64,000 nucleotides of DNA, taken from positions 1 through 64,000 of the forward strand of contig JAGOBB010000008.1 of NCBI GenBank assembly GCA_017983615.1, read 5' to 3'. A program made the position numbers and the translations under genes. Source of the DNA: Azonexus sp. (GTDB lineage Bacteria; Pseudomonadota; Gammaproteobacteria; Burkholderiales; Rhodocyclaceae). Of this stretch, positions 47,367 to 56,442 are shown piece by piece. The notes under the pieces are model-generated. The model was not told where the DNA came from, ran no database searches, and saw only the letters and a list, made by a program, of their open reading frames with translations. Every line of letters starts with the position of its first letter. The stretch's first letter is position 1.

Positions 47367-48598
47367 TCAAAAACCTCGTCGATCAATTCAATCCAGTGCC
47401 TTACAGGAAGCGGCGAACCGGCCTGCAGGTGGGTCAGGCAGCCGATATTGGCGGTGGCGACCAGGGCCGGCCCGCCGGCGTTCAGCGCGGCCAGCTTGTT
47501 GTCGCGCAAGCGGCCAGACAGTTCCGGCTGGAGGAAAGAGTAGGTGCCAGCCGATCCACAGCACAAATGGCTGTCGGCGACGGCGGTCAGTTCGTATCCG
47601 GCGGCCAGCAGCATCTCTTCGATCGCGCCGCGAATCTTCAGGCCATGCTGCAGCGTGCAGGGCGAGTGAAAAGCCAGCTTGCCGCGCTTTTTGGCGCCAG
47701 CCGCCGGCAGAGGCTGTAGTTCGGCCTTCTCGGACGCCAGGACTTCCGACGGATCGCGGCAAAGCAGACTGATCCTTGCCGCTTTTTCGGCATAGTCCGG
47801 GTCGTCGGCCAGAAGGTGGCCGTAGTCCCGGACCTGTACGCCACACCCCGAGGCGGTGACGACGATGGCCTCGACACCGGCTTCGACATGCGGCCACCAG
47901 GCGTCGATGTTGCGCCGCATGTCGTTCTTGCCGGCGGCCTGGTCATTGAGGTGGAAGCGCACAGCGCCGCAACAGCCGGCCTTGGCCTCCTCGAACAGCG
48001 CGATGCCCAGGCGGTCGAACACGCGGGCCGTTGCCGCATTGATGTTCGGCGCCAGCGAAGGCTGGACGCAACCGGCCAGCGCCAGCATGCGCCGCGGGTG
48101 CCCGCCGGCAAGCGGCCAGGGGCGGCCCTGGGCTTGCACCGGCGGCAGCTTGTCGGCCAAGGACGAGGGCAATAGTGGGCGAAGTGCGCGGCCCAGCGCC
48201 ACGGCCGCCCCGAACAGGGCCGGACGCGGCAGCACGGCCTTGAGCAGGGCGCGCGGCAATGCCTCGCTGACTGGGCGAGGCAAGCGCTCCTCGACGACCT
48301 GACGCCCGACGTCGAGCAGATGGCTGTACTGGACGCCCGACGGGCAGGTCGTCTCGCAGGAGCGGCAGGTCAGGCAGCGGTCGAGGTGGGTGCGCGTCTT
48401 TTCGGTAACCGGCTTGCCTTCCAAGACCTGCTTGATCAGGTAGATGCGGCCACGCGGGCCGTCCAGTTCATCGCCGAGCAATTGGTAGGTCGGACAGGTG
48501 GCCGTGCAGAAGCCGCAATGCACACACTTGCGGAGGATTTCCTCGGCAACCTTGCCGGCGTGGGTGACGCGCAGTTCGTCGGTGATTTTAGTATCCAT
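47363..48598 (-). CDS. glcF: Glycolate oxidase iron-sulfur subunit
   Basis: 411 residues. Two 4Fe-4S sites are visible: CVHCGFCTATCP (Cys25/28/31/35) and CLTCRSCETTCP (Cys75/78/81/85). Two CCG-type cysteine-rich domains follow (AKAGCCGAVRFH, SHLCCGSAGTYS). It carries electrons from the flavin subunits GlcD/GlcE to the membrane. The start at MDTKITDELR is chosen, 11 bases after glcE. Confidence 0.95.
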   Translation of the reverse strand: MDTKITDELRVTHAGKVAEEILRKCVHCGFCTATCPTYQLLGDELDGPRGRIYLIKQVLEGKPVTEKTRTHLDRCLTCRSCETTCPSGVQYSHLLDVGRQVVEERLPRPVSEALPRALLKAVLPRPALFGAAVALGRALRPLLPSSLADKLPPVQAQGRPWPLAGGHPRRMLALAGCVQPSLAPNINAATARVFDRLGIALFEEAKAGCCGAVRFHLNDQAAGKNDMRRNIDAWWPHVEAGVEAIVVTASGCGVQVRDYGHLLADDPDYAEKAARISLLCRDPSEVLASEKAELQPLPAAGAKKRGKLAFHSPCTLQHGLKIRGAIEEMLLAAGYELTAVADSHLCCGSAGTYSFLQPELSGRLRDNKLAALNAGGPALVATANIGCLTHLQAGSPLPVRHWIELIDEVFE

Positions 48599-48609
48599 CG
48601 GCGCTGTTC

Positions 48610-49659
48610 CTAAAACTCCGCGTAGAGGCGGCCGGGGTTGAGGATGCCGCGCGGGTCGAAGGCCTTTTTCAGCCGCCGGGGCAGGGCGAGCAAGGCCGGC
48701 GACAAGGGGGCGAACGCTCCATCCAGGCAACGCTGCGACTCGGGCGCCCGGTAGAGCACGGCATGGCCGCCAAGGCGGGCCGCCACCTCGCGGATCGCCG
48801 CCGGCTCGTCGGCGTACCAGCGCTGGGCACCGCCCCATTCGATGGCGCGCAGGCCATCCACACCGAGTGCCGGCACTGTCGATGGCAGCGACAAGCGCCA
48901 CAGGGGTTCACCGGCGAAGGCCGGATGCGTCTGCTCGCGGATGGAAATCCATGTTTTTTGGGCATCGACCGTAGCATTTGGCCCCAAACGATGCGCCGCT
49001 GCCTCGACGGCGGCCCGCGCACCGGAAAGGCGCAACCACAGCTGGCCATCGTGCCAGAATGAAGCCGAAATCGGCAGCGGCTGGCCGCCCCACTGGTTGA
49101 GCTTCGTCAAGGCCTCGCCTTCGTCCATCGCAAAGCGCAGCGTCTGTTCGGCGACCGGCATGGGCAGCACCTTCAGCGTCGCCTCGACGATTACGCCCAA
49201 CGTCCCCATGCTGCCGGCGATCAGGCGCGACACGTCGTAGCCGGCGACGTTCTTCATGACCTGGCCGCCGAAATTCAGCACCTGCCCCGTGCCATCGACC
49301 AGCTTGACGCCGAGCACGAAATCACGGACCGCCCCCGCCTGCTGGCGCCGCGGCCCGGCCAGGCCGGCGGCGATGCAGCCGCCGACGGTGGCGCCGCCGA
49401 AATGCGGTGGCTCGAAAGCCAGCATCTGTCCCTTCTCGGCCAGCGCCACTTCAATCTCGGCCAGCGGCGTGCCACAGCGGGCAGTGATGTAGAGTTCGGT
49501 CGGCTCATAGGCGACGATGCCGCGATGACGGGCGACATCGAGCACCTCGCCGGAGAGCAGGCCGCCGTAGAAGTCCTTGCTGCCGGCGCCGCGAATACGC
49601 AAGGGCGTGCGTGCATCGTGCGCCGCCTTGACGGTTGAAATGATCTCGTCGAGCGTCAT
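48610..49659 (-). CDS. glcE: Glycolate oxidase FAD-binding subunit GlcE
   Basis: 349 residues, FAD-linked oxidase fold: RIRGAGSKDFYGG, EPPHFGGATVGGCIAAGLAGPRRQQAG, VMKNVAGYDVSRL and the ending DPRGILNPGRLY. The ATG overlaps the glcD stop (ATGA). The segment NATVDAQKTW (about residue 231) coincides with the dispersed element, and lies in a loop-like region between conserved parts. Confidence 0.94.
   Translation of the reverse strand: MTLDEIISTVKAAHDARTPLRIRGAGSKDFYGGLLSGEVLDVARHRGIVAYEPTELYITARCGTPLAEIEVALAEKGQMLAFEPPHFGGATVGGCIAAGLAGPRRQQAGAVRDFVLGVKLVDGTGQVLNFGGQVMKNVAGYDVSRLIAGSMGTLGVIVEATLKVLPMPVAEQTLRFAMDEGEALTKLNQWGGQPLPISASFWHDGQLWLRLSGARAAVEAAAHRLGPNATVDAQKTWISIREQTHPAFAGEPLWRLSLPSTVPALGVDGLRAIEWGGAQRWYADEPAAIREVAARLGGHAVLYRAPESQRCLDGAFAPLSPALLALPRRLKKAFDPRGILNPGRLYAEF
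48943..48983 (-). repeat. Dispersed TGCTACGGTC element, copy 10
   Basis: Minus strand: GCCAAATGCTACGGTC, GATGC, CCAAAAAA, CATGG, ATTTCC. It lies inside glcE, read as NATVDAQK. Confidence 0.85.
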
Positions 49660-51152
49660 CAGAAGCGCTCCAGTTCCGGGAACTTCATTTCCCCGTGATG
49701 CACGTGCATGCGGCCGTATTCGGCGCAGCGGTGCAGGCTGGGCACGGCCTTGCCGGGATTGAGCAGGCCGCGCTCGTCGAAGGCCGCCTTGACGCGGTGG
49801 AAGGCCTCCAGTTCCGGCGTCGCGTACTGCACGCACATCTGGTTGATCTTCTCGATGCCAACGCCGTGTTCGCCGGTGATCGAGCCGCCGAGCGCCACCG
49901 ACAGTTCGAGGATTTCGGCGCCGAAAGCTTCGGCCCGCTCCCAGTTGCCCGGCTGTGAAGCGTCGTACATGATCAGCGGATGCAGGTTGCCGTCGCCGGC
50001 GTGGAAGACGTTGGCGCAGCGCAGGCCGTATTTGCGCTCCATGCCGGCGATGGCCGACAGCATCTCGGCCAGCCGCTTGCGCGGGATGGTGCCGTCCATG
50101 CAGTAATAGTCCGGTGTGATCCGGCCGACGGCGGGAAACGCTGCCTTGCGCCCGGCCCAGAACTTGAGCCGCTCGGCTTCCGACTGCGAGACGCGGAGGT
50201 CGCTGGCCCCGGCCACCGTCAACACCTCGGTAACGCGGGCGACTTCCTCGGCGACCTCCTCCGGCGTGCCGTCGGCTTCGCAGAGGAGAATGGCCTCGGC
50301 GTTCATGTCGTAGCCCGCCTTGACGAAGGGCTCGACCGCCGCCGTCGCTGCCTTGTCCATCATCTCCAGGCCGGCCGGGATGATGCCGGCAGCGATGATC
50401 GCCGCCACCGCGTCGCCGGCCTGCGCCACGTCGGCAAAAGAGGCCATGACGACCTGCGCCAGTTCCGGCTTGGGTACCAGCTTGACGGTCACTTCGGTGA
50501 CCACGCCGAGCATGCCTTCGGAGCCGATCATCAGCGCCAGCAGGTCGTAGCCCGGCGCGTCGAGCGCTTCCGAGCCGATCTCGAAAACCTCGCCCTCGAT
50601 GCTGACGACGCGGATGCGCAGCACGTTATGGACGGTCAGCCCGTATTTCAGGCAATGCACGCCGCCCGAGTTCTCGGCGACGTTGCCGCCCAGCGTGCAG
50701 GCGATTTGCGACGAAGGATCGGGCGCGTAATAGAGGCCGAGGGGCGCCGCCGCTTCCGAAACGGCAAGGTTGCGCACACCCGGTTGCACCACGGCCAGCC
50801 GGGCCTCGCGGTCGACGCGCAGGATCTTGTTGAAGCGGGCCAGCGACAGCACGACGCCCTGGGCGTTCGGCATCGCCCCGCCGGAAAGACCGGTGCCGGC
50901 GCCGCGCGCGACGACCGGCACGCCGAGATCGTGGCAGGTACGCAGGATGTCGATGACCTGGCCTTCAGTTTCCGGCAGGCAGACGACCAGCGGCAGTTCG
51001 CGGTAGGCGGTCAGGCCGTCGCATTCGTAGGGACGCAGGTCTTCCTCGTCGACCAGCAGGCAGTGGGCCGGCAGGAACAAGCGCAGGCGGCGAAGCAGTG
51101 CCGGCAGGTCGGTGCGAGCATCAGGTTTGTCGTTTGTCGTCATTTTTGCCAT
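49659..51152 (-). CDS. glcD: Glycolate oxidase FAD-linked subunit GlcD
   Basis: 497 residues, FAD-binding PCMH-type fold. Motifs: VARGAGTGLSGGAMP, PDPSSQIACTLGGNVAENSGGVHCLKYG (FAD site), GSEGMLGVVTEV, and HAGDGNLHPLI with GEHGVGIEK in the cap. It oxidises glycolate (and D-lactate in some cases) to glyoxylate. The C-terminus has an extra His-rich tail (CAEYGRMHVHHGEMKF). The first gene of glcDEF on this strand; ends coupled to glcE. Confidence 0.96.
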   Translation of the reverse strand: MAKMTTNDKPDARTDLPALLRRLRLFLPAHCLLVDEEDLRPYECDGLTAYRELPLVVCLPETEGQVIDILRTCHDLGVPVVARGAGTGLSGGAMPNAQGVVLSLARFNKILRVDREARLAVVQPGVRNLAVSEAAAPLGLYYAPDPSSQIACTLGGNVAENSGGVHCLKYGLTVHNVLRIRVVSIEGEVFEIGSEALDAPGYDLLALMIGSEGMLGVVTEVTVKLVPKPELAQVVMASFADVAQAGDAVAAIIAAGIIPAGLEMMDKAATAAVEPFVKAGYDMNAEAILLCEADGTPEEVAEEVARVTEVLTVAGASDLRVSQSEAERLKFWAGRKAAFPAVGRITPDYYCMDGTIPRKRLAEMLSAIAGMERKYGLRCANVFHAGDGNLHPLIMYDASQPGNWERAEAFGAEILELSVALGGSITGEHGVGIEKINQMCVQYATPELEAFHRVKAAFDERGLLNPGKAVPSLHRCAEYGRMHVHHGEMKFPELERF

Positions 51153-51153
51153 T

Positions 51154-52410
51154 TTACCCTATCAGGACGGCCCGAAAGTCATTGACGTTGGTTCGCGTCG
51201 GGCCGGTGACCAGCAGGTCGCCGAGCCGGGAAAAAACAGTCCAGGCGTCGTTGTCGGCCAGATGGCCCGGCACATCCAGCCCGGCCGCCCAGGCCCGGGC
51301 CAGCGTGTCGGGTTCGATGAAGGCGCCGGCGTTATCCTCGCTGCCGTCGATGCCGTCGGTGTCGGCGGCCAGCGCATGGATGCCCGGCGCCCCGGCCAGC
51401 GCCTGCGCCAGGGCTAGCAGGAATTCGGTGTTGCGCCCGCCGCGCCCCTGGCCCCTGACGGTCACCGTCGTTTCGCCACCCGACAGCAGCACGCACGGCC
51501 TTTTGGCCGGAACACCGTGCCGGGCACAAGATTGCGCAATGCCGGCCATGACCTTGCCAACCTCACGCGCCTCGCCTTCCAGCGCGTCGCCAAGGATCAG
51601 CGGCGCGATGCCCAGCCGGCGCGCCTCGGCCGCCGCCGCTTCGAGCATCTGGCGCGGGCTGGCGATCAGCCGGAATTCGCTGCGCGCCAACCGCGGATCG
51701 CCGGGTTTCGGCGTTTCCAGCTCACCGCTGACTAGGCGCTGGCGCACAGCGGGTGGCACCTCGATGGCGTAGGCGTCGAGGACGCGCAGCGCATCGGCGC
51801 AGGAGCTCGGATCGCCGACCGTCGGACCGGAAGCGATGACCGCCGGATCGTCGCCCGGCACGTCGGAAATCGCCAGAGTCAGCACACTGGCCGGATAGGC
51901 GGCGGCAGCAAGGCGTCCGCCCTTGATCGCCGACAGGTGCTTGCGCACGCAATTGATCTCGCCGATGCTCGCCCCCGACCTGAGCAGCGCCGAGGTGAGC
52001 GCCCGCTTCACCTCCAGCGTCACACCCGCGGCCGGTGCCGCCAGCAAGGCCGAACCGCCGCCGGAAAACAACGCCAAAACGCGATCTGCTACGGTCAGCC
52101 CGGAAATTTGCCCAAAAATGGAATCTGCCGCTGCCGCCCCGGCCGCATCCGGCACCGGGTGCGCCGCCTCGACCACCTCGATGCGTTGGCAGGGCACGCC
52201 ATGGCCGTAGCGCGTCACGACCAGCCCGGCGAGCGGCCCCGACCAATGCCGCTCGACCGCCTGCGCCATCGCCGCCGCGGCCTTGCCAGCCCCGATCACG
52301 ATCAGCCGCCCGCCATCGTCCGGTGGCAGATGCGGCGGCAAGCAGTGCGCCGGATCGGCAGCGGCGATCGCCGCATCGAACAGGCGGCGCAGCAGTTCGC
52401 GCGGCGTCAA
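51154..52410 (-). CDS. ttuD: Glycerate kinase, MOFRL family (often named hydroxypyruvate reductase TtuD)
   Basis: About 418 residues. Motifs: VIGAGKAAAAMAQAVE, SGGGSALLAAPAAGVTLEVK, NCVRKHLSAIKGGRLA, ISDVPGDDPAVIASGPTVGDPS, and LSGGETTVTVRGQGRGGRNTEF of the MOFRL domain. It phosphorylates glycerate. A TTG at 52410 overlaps the hyi stop (TTGA) and fits the usual family start better than the TTG at 52464. With hyi upstream and glcDEF downstream it forms a glycolate/glyoxylate utilisation operon. LTVADR is encoded by the dispersed element. Confidence 0.88.
   Translation of the reverse strand: MTPRELLRRLFDAAIAAADPAHCLPPHLPPDDGGRLIVIGAGKAAAAMAQAVERHWSGPLAGLVVTRYGHGVPCQRIEVVEAAHPVPDAAGAAAADSIFGQISGLTVADRVLALFSGGGSALLAAPAAGVTLEVKRALTSALLRSGASIGEINCVRKHLSAIKGGRLAAAAYPASVLTLAISDVPGDDPAVIASGPTVGDPSSCADALRVLDAYAIEVPPAVRQRLVSGELETPKPGDPRLARSEFRLIASPRQMLEAAAAEARRLGIAPLILGDALEGEAREVGKVMAGIAQSCARHGVPAKRPCVLLSGGETTVTVRGQGRGGRNTEFLLALAQALAGAPGIHALAADTDGIDGSEDNAGAFIEPDTLARAWAAGLDVPGHLADNDAWTVFSRLGDLLVTGPTRTNVNDFRAVLIG
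52085..52125 (+). repeat. Dispersed TGCTACGGTC element, copy 11
   Basis: TCTGCTACGGTC, AGCCC, GGAAATT, TGCCC, AAAAATGGAAT. It lies inside the glycerate kinase gene, read in reverse as LTVADR. Confidence 0.88.
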
Positions 52411-53180
52411 ATCGGTCGCCAGCCCAGCCCCGCTTCGGTTGTCGTCAGCGGCTTGTATTCGCAACCGACCCAGCCGGCGTAACCGAGCCGGTCGAGCACT
52501 GAAAAAAGGAAGGGGTAATTGATCTCGCCGGTGCCCGGTTCGTGCCGCCCGGGGTTATCGGCAATCTGGACGTGACCGATGTGCTGGAAGTTTTCCTCTA
52601 TGGTCCGCGCCAGATCGCCCTGGATGATCTGGGCGTGATAGAGATCGAGCTGCAGCTTCACATTGCTACGGTCTATGCTCTCCAGCAGGCGAAAGCCTTT
52701 GTCGACGTTGTCCAGCCAGTAGCCCGGCATGTCGATCCGGCTGTTGATCGGCTCGATCATCACCGTCGCCCCGATGGTCGCGAAACGGTCGGCGGCGAAC
52801 TGAAGGTTGGCGATGTAGGTCGCCTCCAGCTCGGCCTCGGAAACGCCCCACGGACACAGCCCGGCCATGCAATGGACGCGCTCGCAGTCGAGCACCATTG
52901 CGTAGTCCAGCGCCTGCTCAACGCCCTCGGCAAACTCGCCCTGGCGGTGCGGCAAGCAGGCGATGCCGCGCTCGCCGGCCGCCCAGTCGCCCGGCGGCAG
53001 GTTGAACAGCACCTGCTCAACATCGGCCGCCTTCAGCCACTCGGCGACATCATGCGCCGGCCAGTCGTAGGGAAACAAGTATTCGACCCCCTGAAACCCG
53101 GCCGCCGCTGACCGCTGGAAGCGGTCACGGAAGGCCACGTCGGTGAACAGAAAACTGAGATTGGCGGCGAACTTTGGCAT
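52407..53180 (-). CDS. hyi: Hydroxypyruvate isomerase
   Basis: 257 residues, TIM-barrel isomerase of the xylose-isomerase-like group. Seen: KFAANLSFLFTDVAF at the start, EYLFPYDW, NLPPGDWAAGERGIACLP, VMIEPINSRIDMPGYW, LQLDLYHAQIIQGD (metal-site acids) and GCEYKP. It interconverts hydroxypyruvate and tartronate semialdehyde. First gene of the hyi-glycerate kinase-glcD-glcE-glcF run; gcl and glxR are not in the window. Confidence 0.93.
   Translation of the reverse strand: MPKFAANLSFLFTDVAFRDRFQRSAAAGFQGVEYLFPYDWPAHDVAEWLKAADVEQVLFNLPPGDWAAGERGIACLPHRQGEFAEGVEQALDYAMVLDCERVHCMAGLCPWGVSEAELEATYIANLQFAADRFATIGATVMIEPINSRIDMPGYWLDNVDKGFRLLESIDRSNVKLQLDLYHAQIIQGDLARTIEENFQHIGHVQIADNPGRHEPGTGEINYPFLFSVLDRLGYAGWVGCEYKPLTTTEAGLGWRPI
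52661..52675 (+). repeat. Dispersed TGCTACGGTC element, copy 12 (core only)
   Basis: CATTGCTACGGTC without clear A/T arms. It lies inside hyi, read in reverse as IDRSNV. Confidence 0.6.
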
Positions 53181-53241
53181 GGCAGCGACAGTCTGTTACG
53201 CGGCCCCTCAGTATAATCCCGGCCATTCAAGGAGAGACACC

Positions 53242-53820
53242 GTGAGCAACACTGAAAATGAACGCAAGGGCAACCGCCTGTCGAAAATCGTCACCCGCAC
53301 CGGCGACGCCGGCACCACCGGCCTCGGCGACGGCACCCGGACGACCAAGGACAGCCTGCGCATCGACGCCATCGGCGAAACCGACGAACTGAATTCGACC
53401 ATCGGCCTGCTGCTCTGCGAGGAAATGCCGGACGACATCCGCAGCGCCCTGCTCGACATCCAGCACGACCTGTTCGATCTCGGCGGCGAACTCTGCCTGC
53501 CCGGCATGAACATCATCAAGGACACCCAGGTAGCGCGACTGGAAGAACTCGCCGAAGCCTTCAACGCCGACCTGCCAATGCTCAAGGAATTCATCCTGCC
53601 CGGCGGCACCCGTGCCGCCGCCTTCGCCCACCTGTGCCGCACCGTCTGCCGGCGCGCCGAGCGCTCGATGTGCCGTCTGCACGGAGCCGAACCCTTGTCC
53701 GACGCCGCCCGCCGCTACATCAACCGCCTCTCCGACCTTCTCTTCATCCTCGGTCGCGCGCTCAACCGTGCCGGTGGTAGTGGCGATGTGTTGTGGCAAA
53801 AGGGCAAGACTGCCGCCTGA
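53242..53820 (+). CDS. ATP:cob(I)alamin adenosyltransferase, PduO type
   Basis: 192 residues. Motifs: TRTGDAGTTGLGDGTRTTKDSLRIDAIGETDELNS at the N-terminus (ATP site) and FILPGGTRAAAFAHLCRTVCRRAER (about 115-140), then YINRLSDLLFILGRALN. It adds the adenosyl group to cobalamin. The GTG start at 53242 has AAGGAGAG upstream. It is divergent from hyi with a 61-base gap; no cobalamin riboswitch fits there. Confidence 0.93.
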   Translation: MSNTENERKGNRLSKIVTRTGDAGTTGLGDGTRTTKDSLRIDAIGETDELNSTIGLLLCEEMPDDIRSALLDIQHDLFDLGGELCLPGMNIIKDTQVARLEELAEAFNADLPMLKEFILPGGTRAAAFAHLCRTVCRRAERSMCRLHGAEPLSDAARRYINRLSDLLFILGRALNRAGGSGDVLWQKGKTAA

Positions 53821-53891
53821 GATTGCTCCGCAGCTCTTGATCGAAAAGCGTTTGTGACGCGATAATTTTCGCCTGCATCGAGGCAACCATC

Positions 53892-54110
53892 TTGTACCGC
53901 GTCGTCACCAAATACCGCAACGGCACCGCCCGCCCCGTCGTCGAGCGCGGCCCTTGGCACGTCTCGCACAAGACGGCCGACTACTGGGCCGACCTGCTGC
54001 GCGGCCAGGGTTACGACACCAGTGTCGAAGGCGACAACGGCTTGATCGCCGGCCCTGCCGCTGCCGATGACAACCGCGCCCTGGCCGACGCCCTTTCCAG
54101 CATGGCCTGA
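53892..54110 (+). CDS. Small conserved-looking protein, unknown function
   Basis: 72 residues from a TTG start: MYRVVTKYRNGTARPVVERGPWHVSHKTADYWADLLRGQGYDTSVEG-type sequence (only key words given), with an N-terminal strand and a helix that look like a small alpha/beta unit. Codon use fits the neighbours, so it is probably real. No signal peptide. Single gene, ending 14 bases before the aroG stop on the other strand. Confidence 0.6.
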   Translation: MYRVVTKYRNGTARPVVERGPWHVSHKTADYWADLLRGQGYDTSVEGDNGLIAGPAAADDNRALADALSSMA

Positions 54111-54124
54111 GCGCAGCGCTGAAA

Positions 54125-55204
54125 TTACTCGGCGGCTTCCGCCACCCGCCTTGCCCGGACGGCGGCGGCCAGCTGCTCCAGCACTTTCAGGCTGTCTTCC
54201 CAGTTGATGCAGGCGTCGGTGATGCTCTGTCCGTAGGTCAAGGGGGTATCGGGCGACAGGTCCTGGCGGCCTTCGACCAGGTGCGACTCGACCATGACGC
54301 CGACGATGCGCTCTTCGCCGCCGGCGATCTGCCCGGCGACGCTATCGCAGACTTCCATCTGCAGCTTGTACTGCTTGCGGCTGTTGCCGTGCGAGAAGTC
54401 GATCATCAGCCGGGCGGCGAGGCCAGCCTTGGCGATTTCGGTGCACGCCGCGTCGACGCTGGCGGCGTCGTAGTTCGGCTCCTTGCCGCCGCGCAGGATC
54501 ACGTGGCAGTCCTCGTTGCCGAGCGTCGACACGATCGCGGTGTGGCCGGACTTGGTGACCGACAGGAAATGGTGCGGTGAGTTGGCCGAGCGGATGGCAT
54601 CGACGGCGATTCGCATGTTGCCGTCGGTGCCGTTCTTGAAGCCGACCGGGCACGACAGGCCGGAAGCCAGTTCGCGATGGACCTGCGATTCGGTGGTACG
54701 CGCGCCGATGGCGCCCCAGGCGATCAGGTCGGCGGTGTACTGCGGGGTGATGGTGTCGAGGAACTCGGTGGCGCAGGGCAGGTCGAGTTCGTTGATTTCG
54801 AGCAGGATGCGCCGCGCCAGGCGCAGGCCTTCGTTGATGCGGAAGGTGTTGTCGAGGCGCGGGTCATTGATCAGCCCCTTCCAGCCGACGGTAGTGCGCG
54901 GCTTTTCGAAATAGACGCGCATGACGACGATCAGGTCATCGGCATATTTGTCGGCTTCCTTGGCCAGCTTTCGGGCGTAATCCATGGCTACGTCGTAGTC
55001 GTGGATCGAACAGGGGCCGATGACGACCAGAAGGCGGTCGTCGGCACCATGCAGTACGCGGTGGATAGCCTGGCGGGCGGCGTAGGTGGTCTGGGCCGCC
55101 CGATTGGTCACCGGATACTCGCGGAAAACGTGGGCCGGCGGTACCAGCTCCTTGATTTCCTTGATGCGGACGTCGTCGGTATTCGGCTTGTTTTGCGGCG
55201 TCAT
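54125..55204 (-). CDS. aroG: 3-Deoxy-7-phosphoheptulonate synthase (type I DAHP synthase)
   Basis: 359 residues. It condenses phosphoenolpyruvate and erythrose 4-phosphate in the first shikimate step. Motifs: VVIGPCSIHDYDVAMDYA, RVYFEKPRTTVGWKGLINDP, WGAIGARTTESQVHRELASG, GFKNGTDG, MIDFSHGNSRKQYK. The N-terminal extension IKELVPPAHVFREYP is the regulatory part of E. coli-type enzymes; which amino acid inhibits it (Phe, Tyr or Trp) cannot be told. Start taken at 55204 (GGGGCAGG upstream); 55216 is possible. Confidence 0.95.
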   Translation of the reverse strand: MTPQNKPNTDDVRIKEIKELVPPAHVFREYPVTNRAAQTTYAARQAIHRVLHGADDRLLVVIGPCSIHDYDVAMDYARKLAKEADKYADDLIVVMRVYFEKPRTTVGWKGLINDPRLDNTFRINEGLRLARRILLEINELDLPCATEFLDTITPQYTADLIAWGAIGARTTESQVHRELASGLSCPVGFKNGTDGNMRIAVDAIRSANSPHHFLSVTKSGHTAIVSTLGNEDCHVILRGGKEPNYDAASVDAACTEIAKAGLAARLMIDFSHGNSRKQYKLQMEVCDSVAGQIAGGEERIVGVMVESHLVEGRQDLSPDTPLTYGQSITDACINWEDSLKVLEQLAAAVRARRVAEAAE

Positions 55205-55249
55205 GGCCTGCCCCATTCAAAAATTGCTGGAAACGGTGCATTCTACCGG

Positions 55250-56362
55250 ATGCCCATGGAAGACTTCGACCCTGCTCCCTCTGCGAAAATTCCCGCGCAG
55301 CCCTTCAAGGGACGGGGCGCGGCGGGCAATGTCGCGAATCGCTTCAGCACAGACACCCGCCAGGCCGAGGCCGATGGCTGGGAGCCACCGGAACCCTCCC
55401 TGCCGCAGACGCGCCTGCTGGTCGACAGTGCAAAAAGTATCATCAGCCGCAACGATTCGCCGGATCTCGGCTTTGATCAGTCGCTGAATCCTTACCGGGG
55501 CTGCGAGCACGGCTGCATCTACTGCTACGCCCGGCCGACCCACGCTTATCTGGGCCTGTCGCCGGGGCTGGATTTCGAAACGCAGATATTCTCCAAACCC
55601 GATGCCGCCCGCCTGTTGCGCGAAGAACTGGGCAAGCCGGGCTACGCCTGCTCGACCATCGCGCTCGGCACCGCGACCGATGCCTACCAGCCCTTCGAGC
55701 GTCAGGCCAAGCTGACCCGCGCGGTGCTCGAGGTGCTGCTCGAAACGCGCCACCCGGTCAGCGTCGTCACCAAGTCGTCGCTGGTCGTCCGCGACATCGA
55801 CCTGTGGTCGGAACTGGCCCGCCTGAACCTCGCCCAAGTGGCGATTTCGCTGACCACGCTGAACGGCCCGCTGGCCCGCCAGCTCGAACCGCGCGCCAGT
55901 GCGCCGCATGCCCGCCTGGAAGCGATGGCGAAGCTGGCGGCAGCCGGGGTGCCAGTATCGGTTTTCGTGGCGCCACTGATTCCCGGCATTAACGATCACG
56001 AGCTTGAAAAGCTGCTCGCCTCAGCCCGCGAGCATGGCGCCGGCAGCGCCAGTTACACCCTGCTGCGCCTGCCGCATGAAGTGGCCGGCCTGTTTCGCGA
56101 GTGGCTGGACTGGCATGCTCCCGAAAAGGCAGCGCGGGTCATGTCGGTGCTTTATGACTTGCGCGGCCAGCGCGCCAACGACGCCCGCTTTGGCAGCCGA
56201 ATGACCGGGCTCGGCCATTTTGCCGAACTGCTGCGCCAGCGCTTCGACCTCGCCTGCCGTCGCTGCGGCCTGTCGCAGGCACTTCCCCGCCTCGATAGCA
56301 GCCAGTTCACGCCACCGCGCCGGGCGGATGCCAACGAGGACCGACAACTCAGCCTGTTTTAA
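55250..56362 (+). CDS. Radical SAM protein, PA0069/SplB-like family
   Basis: 370 residues. The iron-sulfur cluster site is CEHGCIYC (Cys85, 89, 92), the CX3CX2C form, followed by YARPTHAYLGLSPGLDFET. SVVTKSSLVVRDIDL and VAPLIPGINDHELEKLL belong to the barrel. The family (COG1533, related to spore photoproduct lyase) has no proven reaction. Start at ATG 55250 (55256 also possible), divergent from aroG. Confidence 0.88.
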   Translation: MPMEDFDPAPSAKIPAQPFKGRGAAGNVANRFSTDTRQAEADGWEPPEPSLPQTRLLVDSAKSIISRNDSPDLGFDQSLNPYRGCEHGCIYCYARPTHAYLGLSPGLDFETQIFSKPDAARLLREELGKPGYACSTIALGTATDAYQPFERQAKLTRAVLEVLLETRHPVSVVTKSSLVVRDIDLWSELARLNLAQVAISLTTLNGPLARQLEPRASAPHARLEAMAKLAAAGVPVSVFVAPLIPGINDHELEKLLASAREHGAGSASYTLLRLPHEVAGLFREWLDWHAPEKAARVMSVLYDLRGQRANDARFGSRMTGLGHFAELLRQRFDLACRRCGLSQALPRLDSSQFTPPRRADANEDRQLSLF

Positions 56363-56403
56363 GCAAGGCGCGCCGGAGACGGCGCGTCGCCGGTCGAGGA
56401 AAA

Positions 56404-56442
56404 GCCAAATGCTACGGTCGGCCGATTATTTGGGCAATTTCT
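56404..56442 (+). repeat. Dispersed TGCTACGGTC element, copy 13
   Basis: GCCAAATGCTACGGTC, GGCCG, ATTATTT, GGGC, AATTTCTC. It lies at the junction of two convergent genes and covers the stop codon of the one at 56426. Confidence 0.85.

Noticed and set aside
53181-53241. Cobalamin riboswitch before the adenosyltransferase gene
   Set aside because: The 61-base gap is too short and lacks the B12-box; none is supported.
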